Source of the DNA: Actinospineispora eucalypti
GTDB taxonomy: Bacteria > Actinomycetota > Actinomycetes > Mycobacteriales > Pseudonocardiaceae
Reading direction: 5' to 3'
Length of the DNA stretch: 64,000 nucleotides
Assembly (NCBI GenBank): GCA_014208095.1
Contig: JACHMT010000003.1
Span: 248,001-312,000, forward strand
A model generated the notes under the pieces. The model was not told the origin of the DNA and did not search any database. It saw nothing but the letters and a program-made list of their open reading frames with translations. Below, piece after piece: positions 24,101-36,100 of the stretch. Made by a program: the position numbers and the translations under genes. The first letter of the stretch is position 1, and every line of letters begins with the position of its first letter.

Positions 24101-27100
24101 CGACCAGCCCGTGGCGATGGTTGCGCGGGGGCGGTGCTGCCGCCGTGGCCGGGGTGGTGCTGATCGGCGGGGTGGCCGTCGCGCTGGCGCTGGTTGGTGG
24201 CGGGCACGCCGGGCCGGCGCTGGCCGGCGTCTTCCCGAAGGGTTCGCTCTGGGCAGCTCTCGAGGAGGTCCCCGCCGTCACCGAGAAGGGCACTGCTCCT
24301 ACCGACCCGGTCGGCGTCCACGAGATCGCGGGCCGGCTCGAGTTGGAAAGCCTTGACGCCATCCGACAGGCGTTCACCATGTTCGTGGAGTGGAAGCTCG
24401 TCTACTGGATGCCCAACGCCCGCTCGGACGCGAGTCGATGGGAACGCCTCTACTTCCTTCCCGCACACACCGTTGAGCTCCTGCGTGCGCTACGCGACCC
24501 AGAGTCGTATCCGTACATCGAAGGCCGTCGTCTGCTCGGCAGGCTCGCCGAGTTGTTCACGAGCTCCGTGGTCCTCGTCGGTGACTCGCCCCTCACGGGC
24601 GAGATCGGTACCACGCTGCGGGCTGTCTACGCGCTACCGAACAACCCATTCCGTCCCCGCAACGTGTACGTACCACGTTCCTCAACTCGCCCCGAACCAT
24701 CCACCCCCGGCATCGAGTCCGACGTCCGGCTGCGCTGGACCGAAACGCTGCTCAGGGCTATCGCCGCCGCCGAGCCAAACGGGATCACCCAGCGTGAGCT
24801 GGTCCGGGCGCTCGGACTGACCGCGGGGACGGTGCGTCACCGCATGAACGGCCGCCTGACGAAGAACGTCAAAGCGAAGGGCTGGCAGCTGGTCATCGTC
24901 CGCCGGCAGGGCGACGAGGACGTCTACTTCCTGCGGGAGCAGACCAAACTGTGGCTCGCCCACCTGAACAACTCGAACCCGAACTTCCCCGAGGCTTACC
25001 GCGAGGCGCTCGAGGAGTTCGGCATCTTCTTGCGCTTGGATCCGAACCAGGGCGTCCGCTGGTTCAGCGAGGGCCTGACCGACGCGCTGGGGAAACTTCG
25101 CCAGCAGACACCCCGGGCGCTGCTGGGCACCCGCGACCGCGGCACGCTCGCCGACCTCGCTGAGCGTGCCGGTAGCCGGGTCATCCTCACCCAGTTCGCC
25201 AACCTGGTACGGGCCGATCCCCGGCTGCGGCTGCTCGACGCCAACGGAAGCCCTGTGCCACCAGGTGCTCCGCTCGGTGACGGACGTGAGGTGCTGGTAC
25301 ACCGAACGAACAGCGACAGCTCCGGTCCCGCCAACGGCACGGACTCCGGTGGTCTCGAGGCCGGGTTCGGCCTGACGGTGGCCGGGGTGGCGCTGCTCGG
25401 CGGTGCGGCCGTCGCGCTGGCGCTGCTCGGGACCGACTCCGGCCTGCTGCACGCCGGGATCTTCGGCTGGTTGCGCGGGCTCCTGGACGGGGCGCAGACA
25501 CCTGGTGCAGACCGCGCTCGGTCGGAAGTCTCGAGCAACACCACCGGGTCCCGGGCCGAGCGGGCGGCGGAACAGCCTGCCGAACAGGGCGCGGGCACCG
25601 GGCCTCAGGACGACATCAGCTCCGCGTTCGACCGGGTCCAGGCGAAGCTCGCCGGGCTGACGGCGGATGTCAGCGCGCCCGACACCGGGTTGACAGAGCA
25701 CGCCCTCATCCATTCCTCCGACCACCGGCCAGAGCCGGTCTTTCACGGGGCGGGTCCGGTGTATCTGGGGGTTGAGCTGGAGATCAACGTCCCGAGGCAG
25801 CGGGAGTCGGTTGAGCAGATCATCGAGCTGGTCACCCGACACCTGGGAAACCTGGGCTACCTGGTGCACGACACCTCGATCGGCCACGGTTTCGAGATCG
25901 TCACCCACCCGATGTCCTACTCGTGGGCGATCCGGCACTTCCCGTGGGACATGCTCACCGACCTGCGGAACGAGGGCGCCCATGCAAGGGACCTCGGCCT
26001 GCACGTACACATCAGCCGCGCCGGGTTCGACTCGCCAGCGCATGTCTACCGCTGGATGAAGCTGCTGCACCGCAACAGGGTCCAGGTGATCGCCCTGGCA
26101 CGGCGGGACTCCGACCGATACGCGGCGTTCACCGACTCAGACCGGCGCAAGGTCAGGGACTACGCCAAGGGCGTGCGGGGCCTGAAGTCCGAGGGCGCGC
26201 CGGGTGAGGAACGCTCGCCGGCGATCAACACCAGCAACGAGGCGACGTTCGAGCTGCGGGTCTACGCCAGCTCGCTGCGCCGGCAGCAGGTGCAGGCAGC
26301 GATCGGGCTGGCCGACTCGTCGGTGGAGTACACCCGAGAGCTGACCACAGCCGACATCGCCCGCGGCGGGTGGGACTGGTCGGCGTACTCCGCATGGGTG
26401 CGCGAACGACCCGAATACGCCCCGCTCTCCCGCGAGCTGCGGCACCGCACCGGACCAGGGGCGACCGGCGCCGTGGCCGGGGTGGCTCTGCTCGGTGGGG
26501 TGGCGTTGCTGCTGGCGCTGGCCGGCGGCGGCGGTCACGCGATGCTGGCGATGGCGCTGCCGTTCGGCCGGCCCGATCGGGCACGGTCGGACAAGCTCGA
26601 GTACTCGGTCTGGCGGCGCGGGCCCCCGGCCTGGTTGAAGCGGGTGGCCGCGATCGCCGCCGCGCTGGTGGCGCTGGGTGTCGGTGGCCTGATCGGCCCG
26701 ACGACCCCGGCGTCGGCGATCATCGACGGCCACCGGGTGGACTCCGCGCCGTGGGGCGTGCAGGTCTACCAGACCGGCCAGCGCGACCTGTGGGGCTCCG
26801 GCTCGCTGATCGGCCCCCGCTGGGTGCTGACCGCCGAGCACGTGACCACGGTGACCGGCAAGTCGCTCGACCCGCCGCTGCCGGCCGGCGCGATGTACGT
26901 CCGGGTAGGCGACGTCCGCCGGGGTCACGGCGCGATGGTCCGGGTGGCGAAGGTGTACCGCGCCGACGACTACTCGGACATCGCGCTGTTGCGTCTGGCG
27001 GAGCCGGTCGACACCACCTACCTGAAGCTGGGAGTGCGCAACCCACGGGTTGACGAGCGGACCCAGGTGTACGGCTGGGGCCGCACCAGGTGGACCGAAC

Positions 27101-30100
27101 CGGGCGAGTCGGCGCCGCCGTCGCCGCTGCTCAAGACGGCGGCCATGCGGGTCAAGCAGGTGGACGCAGCCACCTCGGGCAACCCGGGTGGAGGGATCGT
27201 TACCTTCGGACTCGACGGGTCGCCGTTCAAGGGCGACAGCGGCGGCCCCATGATCAACGCCGCCGGCGTCCAGGTCGGCGTGACCTCCGGCTACGTGTCG
27301 GACGACTCCGGCACCTGGTACGAGTTCGGCAGCGTGCCCAACGAGCTGCACTGGATCCGGGAGACCGTCGGAGCAGGCGACGCCCAGGTCGCGCTCGGTG
27401 GCGGCCCGGTGGCGCTGCGCTGGTGGTGGCCCGCCGCGGTCGGCGCCTCGGGAGCGCTCGCGGTCGTTGCCCTCGCGCGGGTGCGAGGCGCTGGCCAGGC
27501 GTCAACGGGTACCCGGAGCGCGGTGGCCTCACGGATGCTCGTGCTCGGGGCGAAGTCGTACGCGGCGGTCGCGGCGCTGAGCGTGCTGGGGGTCACGAGC
27601 GGGCCGGGCCTGGCCGTCGGAGCGCTGGGGTTGGTGGCCGCCGGGCAGTGGCTGCCGAGGGCGTTCACCGGTCCCACCTCGGCGAAGGGCGCGCGGGCCG
27701 TCGCCCGGCGGGTCGCGGGCGCGCTGGCGCGGGTGGCCAACGCGGTCCGGTTGCTGATGTTGTCGGCCGGGTTGGCGGCGATCTGGCACATGGTGGGCTC
27801 GTGGCTGCGGGAGATTTCGTGGCTGGCCTGGCCGGCCCGGTTCATGGAGTCGGTGTCCTGGCCGCGCGGCGTGTGGGCCGCGTTCGTCGGTTGGGTGTCG
27901 TCGCTGTTCGGCGGCGCCGGCCTGCCGGACTGGGCGATGACCTTGGGCTACGCGGTGCCGGTCGCGATCGGCTACGCCTGGTACCGGGCCATCGTCCGGC
28001 CGGAGACCCGAACCCGGGTCTTCGGGGTGCTCGCGGCGGCGCTGCCGTTCGCACTGGCCGTGCCGCTGCTGGACTTCCGCCAGGACAACCCGTTCATCAC
28101 CTGGACGGCGTTCCTCGACCAGTTCCGGGCCGGTGAGTTCGTCAACTTCCTGATGATCTCCTTCCAACACGGGCCATGGCGGTTGGCCGCCATGGCCGCA
28201 TACGGCTACCTGGCGGGCGCGGTCGTCATGGCGCTGCTGACCCAGGTCGCCCGCGCGGTGGTCCGCCGGGTCCGCCAGCGGTTGGGTGGCACCGGGGACG
28301 ACACCGCCGCACGACCGCGCGGCCCGGACGCGGGCGGGCTGGCGGTGGCAGGAGTGGCGCTGCTCGGCGGTATCGCGCTGGTGCTGACGCTGGCCGGTGG
28401 CACGGGCCACCCGGCACTGGCGATGGCGCTGCCGTTCGGTCCTCGGCACCCGCTGGACCGGTTGCCGGCGCTGACGGAGGCCGGCGCGTCGGCGGAGGTC
28501 ACCGAGGCGTACCGGCTGCACTGGGGCGCGGAGGGCACCCCGCTGCCGTTCGACGTGGCCGCCGCGCAGGTGGGCGTCAACAGCTCTACACTGCGCAGCC
28601 ACTTCCTGCGGCTGGGGCTGCCGATCCGGGACCAGGCGGCCGCCGGCGCGCTGCGCACCCCGATCGCCGGTGACCGGCTGGCCGCCGAGCGGGACGGTGG
28701 GTACGGGGACCAGTATTCGGACTCGGCGTTCCTGGCCGGCGTGCGTGAGCTCGCCGTGGAGCTCGGCCGCTCGCCCACCTCGGTGGAGTGGACCCGCACC
28801 GGGTGGGTGCCGTCGTACGCCTACGTGCGCGACCACCTGTACCCGACCTGGGACGCGGCGCTGCGGGCCGCCGAGCTGCCGCCGCTGAACCTGACCGACG
28901 AGGAGATCCTTGCGGACCTAGCCGTTGCCGAGGCCGCGGTCGCGCCGGCCCCGCTGACGAGTACCAGGTACAAGGCGTGGCGGAAGAGCACCCGACCCGG
29001 CCCAATGACCGCGAACGGGGTGGCCAACCGGTTCGGCAGCTGGCCGGAGGCGATGCGGCGGCTGGCCGAAGCGGACCGGGCCACCCTGCCAGCCGCGCCG
29101 TCCCAGCTGCCGATCGCGCTGGCACCGGCAGCGGCGGAGCCGACGCTCACGCTGGAGCCGAACGCGGCCTCGTTCGGTCAGCTGCCCGAGCCGGTGGCCA
29201 CCTGGTGGCGGTTGTACCGCGACCTGCTGTGGAGTCTGGAGGAGATCTCCCGGTACCTCAGCGTACCGCGCAACACCATGGCCTATCACCTCGAGAAGTG
29301 GCATTTGCCCATGCGCACCATGCCTGAGCAGCGCAAGCTGCGCGCCACGGTGGAGCGGGCGGCGAACCAGCAGGTCATCGCACGGGTTGTCGGTCTGTGG
29401 CAGGAGGCGCCCGCGCTGACCGCCTCCGAGATCGCCGAGCGGTTGGACCTGGATCCGAGGGTGGTAGGTCGGGCGCTGCTGCTGGCGGTCCCGGCGGAGG
29501 AGCTGCGGGCGCGGTTCACCGAGCGGCCGCGTGGCCCGGATGCGGGCGGGCTGGCGATGGCAGGTGTGGCGTTGTTCGGTGGCGTGGCACTGCTGCCGCA
29601 CGTGCTTGGGCACGGCGTCGACGCCGGGCCGCTGCTGGCTGCCGCGTTCGGTTGGGCACGGCCGCTGCGTACGCCGGCCCAGGAGGCGCTGGCCGAGCTG
29701 GACGCGCTGCTCGGCCGGAACAACGCGGTCGCGCCACGGCTCACCGGCGCCGGCCAGCGGGAACTGGTCGAAGCGGTCGAGCTGCTCGGCCGGCTGGTCG
29801 CGCTGGGCGCGCCGGCGGAGACGGTGGAACGGCTCGCGGCGCGGGTGCACGACGGGCTGCGCGGCATCGGCCGGGGCGGGCTGGCCGGGGCCGTCGCCGC
29901 GCTGGACCGGGCCGTCACGGCGGCCGAGCGCGCCCACGCGGAGCGCGAGGCGCTCGCCGCCAGGGCCGAGGCCGAGCTGGCCGAGGCGGAGCGGGAGCGG
30001 GCCGAGCTGGCCCGGTTGCGCGCCGAACTGGCCGAAGACGTCACCGAGGGCCTGCGCAAGGTGCGCCGCACGTTCTGGCGCAACGACCGCCCGAACGCGC

Positions 30101-33100
30101 TGCACGACCGGTTGCTGGCGCAGCTCGTCCAGCTGCGGGGGGTCACCGACCTGGCGGAGCTGTACCGGCTGGCGGGCGGCGTGCAGGCGGACCTGGCCGA
30201 GGTCGACGGATTGCTGGCGGGGCGGCCCCGGCCGGGTCGGGGCATCGGCACGGCCCAACTGCCCACCGCCTTCCCCCCGGCGAACGCCGCCGCGCTCCCC
30301 GACGAGCCGACCGGCGCAAGCGAGGCCGGCACGGGCGAGATCGCCGCGCGGGGCCGGCTGTTCGGGCGGGTGGCCGGTGCCGTGGCGGCGGCCTGGACCG
30401 CGCGCCGGGAGGCCGGGCGGCACACCCCGCTGCCGGGCTACCAGCTGACCACGGTGCTGCGCGGCCTGCGCCACCTGCTGGCCCAGCGCAACGCCGCCCT
30501 GGCCGCCGACGCGGACCAGCGACACCGCGCGTGGACCCGGGAGGCGGAGCGTCGGGAGGGGGTCGCTTTCGGCACCGAGGAGGACGCCGACCCGGCCGGC
30601 CACGAACGGGCCTGGTCGGCGGCCGCGCACGCCCGCACGCGGGCGGACGAATTCGCCGCCGAACGGGACCGGGTGCTCGCCCAGCCGGTCAACGTGCACC
30701 GCCCGGCCCGCGACCTGCACGTCACCGAGCTGGCCGCGCTGCGCGACGCGGTGGCGCTGCTCGCCGGGATGGCGGATCGGGGCGTACCGGCCGAGGTGGT
30801 GTGGCGGCTGGCGGACTGGGTGAACGACGCGCTCACCCGCACCGGCCGCCGCCCGCTGGTCAACCTGGTCGCGGAGCTGGAAGCCGAGCTCGCCGCGCTG
30901 GCAGGCCACACCGGTGCGGGCACGGCGGTCGGGCCGGCCGCGGAGCGCCCGACCGGGGTCGGCGCCGGCGAGCCCGAGACGCGCGGCGCACAGGGGGCCA
31001 CCGAGCAGAGCGAGCACACCGCCCCGGCACGCGCGCCGCCGTGGTGGCAGCGGCTGCGTGCCAACACCGGCGTGCGCGTTGCGGGGACCGTGCTGGTGGG
31101 GCTGTTCGCCCTGTCCGGCTCGGACGTCGCCGGGTCGACGGAGCCGGCACCCGCGCCGGGCGCCGTCTCGGCCCCGGCACCGGAGCACCACACCGCGCCC
31201 CGGCCGGAGACGGTCACCCTGCGGGTGGCGCGCACCAAGGCGGGCGACACCCCGCGCCGGTTCATCGACGCGGTGCACACCACGCTGGCCGCGCTGAAGG
31301 CGGCCAACCCCCACATCGACTGGTCCGGCGGGCTGGACGCGCCGCTGCCGGCGGGCACCTGGCTGCTGCTGCCCGAGGGCACCGGGGGCGGCTGGGAGGT
31401 CCAGCCGCCCGTGGCCACCGGTTACCGGTACGAGTCGCTGACCGTGCTGCTCGCCCGGTTCGGCCTGTTCACCGAGTACGGCTACGCCGAGCCTCGGGTG
31501 CTGGTCCGGGCCAACCGGGAGACGTTCGCCGACCAGAACGAGGACGAGCTGCACATCGGCCAGAGCCTGCGCATCCCGGCCGGCGGCTACGGCACCCGGA
31601 CCGTTCAGCTCCCGGCGAACCCGGGCACCCCGGCGAAGCCGAGCACGCCGAAGCCGAGCACGCCGCAGCCGGAACCGAGCGCGTCCGGGACGACCGGGGC
31701 GCCGGGGACGAGCCACACCCCGCCGGCCGGCGACTCCGGCACCGGCGCCCCGTGGTGGCCGTTGGGCGCCGGGGCCGCGCTGATCGCGGCGGGCGCGGGC
31801 CTGCTCGGCGTGCGGGCACTGCTGTTCGGCGCGGGCGGGCGGCACCGAGGTGCCCAGGCCCCTCGGACCGGCGGCAGCGCTGGCCCGGACGCCGAGGACC
31901 GGCACCGGGCGACGACGAACCTGAGGGAACGTGCCGGGCTGGCCGCCGCGGCCCTGGCGGCCACCCTGCCCAAGCACCTGCGGGCGGGCCTCGAGGCCGT
32001 GGCCGGCCCCCGTCCCGGCGCGCACGGCTGGTTCACCCGGCGGGGCTCTCCGCTGCTCGTCGTGGCGGTCGGCACCGGGCTGACCGGAGTGTTCTGGGCC
32101 ACCGGTTGGCTGCCGAACCCGCTGGCCGCCGGGGCCGGCGTGGTGGTCGGCCTGGTGATGGCCGTGTTCGGCGCCGGTGGCGGGCTGACCGCGCTGCCCA
32201 TGCTCACCTACCTGTTCGGCCAGGAGCCGGAGGCCGCCGCCACCGGCGGAATGTTCATCGTCGGGGCGACCGCGCTGGCCAAGACCGTGATGAAGCTGCG
32301 CGCCGACCGGCGCAACCCCGGCGGCGCCCGGCCGATGGGCTGGCTGACGATTTCCGTGCTCGGCGCGGCCGGTGCGCCCACCGCGATGTACGGCGGGGTG
32401 GTCACCCTGAACCGCAGCGTGCTCGAGTTCGCGCTGGCCGGGCTGATGACCGTGGCCGCGATCCGCACCGCCTGGCGGGACGGGGCGGCGAAGACGTCGG
32501 CCCCGGTGAGCCGGCGGGCGCTGCTGACCCGCACCGTGGTGATCGGCGTCGGTGCCGGCACGGTCACCGGGCTGTTCGGCATCAGCGGGTCGTTCCTGCT
32601 GATCCCGGCGCTGCTGGCGGCCGGCATCGTGGCCACCGAGAGCGCGGCGGCGGCCACCGTGCTCGCGGTCACCGTGATCACCTCCACCGCGGGCCTCTCC
32701 GCCCGGCCCGGCCTGGTGGCCGGGCTGGACTGGACGGTCATCGGGCCGTTCGCGGCGGCGGCGGTGATCGCCGGCCTGCTCGGCGGCAAGTTCAAGGCCA
32801 CGTCGTTCCCGGCGGGCACCGCCGCCGCCAGGGTCAAGGCCAACGTGACCGGGCGGGTTAGCCTCGTCGGCTTCGCCGGCTTCCTGGTGGTCATGTCCGG
32901 GTTGGCCGTGTTCCAGGGGCTCGAGCCGCTGGCCGGGGCCGCCGACGCGGCGCTGGCCGGCGGGGTGGCCGGCGCGGCCGCCGCCGTCGCCACCTGGCGC
33001 GCCGCCGTCCGCGACCCGGACAACTCCAGCGGTGACCGGGTCGTGCGTTGGCTGCCGTCCCGCCGAACCCTGGCCCGGACGGCCGTGCTGGTCGGTGTGG

Positions 33101-36100
33101 CCGCGGTGCTGGTGGCGGCGCAGCTGCTGCTGGGCGGCCCGGCCGCCGGGGCGATGCTGGGCGCGGCCATCCCGCCGGCCGACTGGGACCTGATCGACCG
33201 GGTGGCCCGGTACCTGGGCGGGCGGGGCTCGGCCACATTCGCCGAACTGGCCGCGCACCTCGGGATCACCGAGAACTGGGTGCGCGTGCTGACCGAGGCG
33301 GACGGGGTCGCCGGCGCCCGTCGGTTGTTGGTCGACGAGCTGGGCGCGGGCACCCCGGTCCACCTGGCCCACCCGCTGCCGGCCGGCGCCAACGCCGAGA
33401 CCGGGGGTGGGCCGGTCACCCTGGGCACCGACCAGGAGGGCCGGCGCTCGGCGGCCGGTCTGCCGGCGCTGGGTGTGCTCGGCGCCGGCGCGGACAGCCG
33501 GACCGGCCGCAAGCGCGGCAACCAGGATCGGTTCGCCATCGGCCGGTACGCCGCTGCGGCGGTGGACGGGGTGAGCAACGCGCCCGACGCGGAGGCCGAC
33601 TCCGCCGAGTTCGCACAGGTGGTGGCCGAGGTCAATGTGCGGCTGCTGCTCGGTGGCGGCCCGGTCGCCACCGCCGAGGCCGAGCGGCGGATGAGCGAGG
33701 CGATCCTGGCCGCCGAGGGCGAGGCGGTCGACCTGGTCGGCCAGTCCTTCGCCACCTGGGCGGCCGTGCTGATCACCCGCAACGGCGACCAGACCTGGGT
33801 GACCGTGGGCTGGATCGGGGACAGCCGGTTCTACCTGGTCACCCCGGACGGCGCGGTGCAGCTCACCGAGGACCACGTGCGCATCGACCCGCAGACCGGG
33901 AAGGCCCAGCCGGACAGGGCGGTGGGTGATCTCCAGGAACCCTCGCTGGTCACCTTCCTGCTGCACGGGCCGGGCGTGCTGGTCGGTACCACCGACGCCC
34001 TGGTCCCGCACCTGACCCGGACCGACACCGACCACGGCACGCAGCTCACCGACGGTCTGGCGCTGGCGTTCACCGATCCGGCCGCGGCCGCCGGCCACTG
34101 GGTCCAGCACGCGCTGGACGCGGGAAGCAAGGACAACGCCACCGTCGTGGTTCTGCCGGTGGTGCCGGTGAACGCCCACCCGGCGGCGGTGGAGCTGGCG
34201 CTGGCCCGGGCGGCGGAGGCCGGCGAAGCACGCGCCGCCGCCCAGCCCTCGGCGGAGCAGGCCGAGCAGGCCGAGGCGGCCGACCGGATCCGTGAGTCGC
34301 TGATGTTCGCGGAGTCGATGCTCGAGGAGTTCGACGGCATGATGCGGCCGGGCTCCGTGGATCAGGTACTGGAGGTGCTGGACGGCTACCTCGGCGACTA
34401 CCTGCGTGACGCCCAGGCACTGCTGCCTCGCGCGGGCAACGACCCGGAGCTGGCCGCCGACGTGGCCGAGCTCGCCGTAAGGATCGACCAGAAACGGGAC
34501 GAGGCGCTGGTCATCCAGGCCGGCGAGACGCCGACCGATGACGATGACCGGGGCCAGGGTGGTTCGGGTGGTACCGCCGCCGGGCTGGGCTCGGGTGGCC
34601 GGCCCGCTGGTGACTCGGGCCCGGCGGACACGCCGGGTGCGGACCCGGCCGGACCGCACGGCAGCGCCGACGCCGTCGAGCGACGGGTCGAGGCGGGCGC
34701 CGGGCAGCGGCCGAGCATCGCCCATGCCCGGGCGCCACCTGCCCGGTGGCAGCGAGCGCTGACCTGGCTGCGCGGCCTCCAGCCGGGCGCCCTGGTGGCG
34801 CTGCTCGGCGGGGTGCTCGGGGTGGGCCTGGTCCTGGCGATGGCCGACTCCGGTGGCGCTGTGGCGGCCGCGGCGGTCATCCCGGGGATCACCGCCGGCC
34901 ACCCGCGCGACTTCGGGTTCCGGTCGACCGAGGCCGACCGAAGGGCCTTCCGCGACAATCCACGTTACGAGGAGTGGGCAGCCCGTATCCGGCGGCAGAT
35001 CGCCATGAGCCCCCGGCTCCAGGGAATTCCGGAGGAAGACCTCGTCGGCGTCTACGCGTACACCACCAGCGAAATGGTCTGGATCAATCAGGCCGCATAC
35101 CAGAGCGATGCGGCTACCCTCGCGGAACATGCCGCATATTTCCGGGTCACTATTTCCGGCCTGAACCAGCTCCCACCCTCTCCGGGAAAGGTTCGCAGGC
35201 ATGTCCGCATTTCTTACCCGACCCGCCCAGAAGACGTGGTCTCGCGATACGAGCAGCTAGAGGTCGTGACCGAGCCCGCCTTCATCAGCACAACCAAGAA
35301 GGACCGCCTTTACTGGGCGCCGTTGCGGTGGGAAATCGACTCGACGCACGGGGTCGATATCTCCGCGCTATCCGCGAGCCAGGGCGAAGGTGAATTGGTA
35401 TTCATTCCGGGAACACCCTTCACCCGTCATACGGTGCGCTGGGACAAAGAATGGCGTGAGTGGGTCGTCGAGCTGAGTGAGATTGTCGATGAGGACGCGG
35501 CGCGACGCTGGATCGATGAACTGGTCATTGAGCAGGAACGCCTCGAGCTGCAGGCGCTTCGGTCCGTGTACCAGGCCGTCTACTACAGCTCCAGTCCCGA
35601 GATGGCGGAGCGGAACCGGCGCGCGGCCAAGAACACCCGCGCCATCGCCACCCAGGTGGGGGCCGAGGCCGATGCCCTGCGTGCTCGGATCGGGCGCCCG
35701 GATGAGCGGCCCGGCTCCGGTGCCTGGGGGGCCGCGGCGGTGGCGCTGCTCGGCGGGGTGGCGGTGCTGGCCGCCGCGCTCGGGTCCGGCGGGCACCCCG
35801 GCGTGCTGCAGGCGGGCGTGTTCGGCTGGCCGGGCGGCCAGCAGCGTCGGGCCGCGGCGGCCCAGCGGCTGACCGACCAGGCGGCGGCGCTGGCCGGCGC
35901 CGGCACGCCGGATGCGCTGGTAGCGGCCGAGGAGCTGCTGGACAGGGCCGAGACCCGGCTGCGGCTGCACAACTACTGGTGGCTCGGCCCGGCCGGGGCG
36001 GACACCGAGCGCGCCCGCGCGCGGCTGGTCCGGGTACGCGCCCAACTGGCCGAGGCCCGCCGCGTCGCCGACCCGGACTTCGAGGCCAAGGTGGCCGCCG

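Noticed and set aside
28444..29547. A homing endonuclease or intein inserted in the gene
   Set aside because: Only the associated repeats and HTH segments are visible. I found no HNH or LAGLIDADG core and no intein splice-junction motifs.
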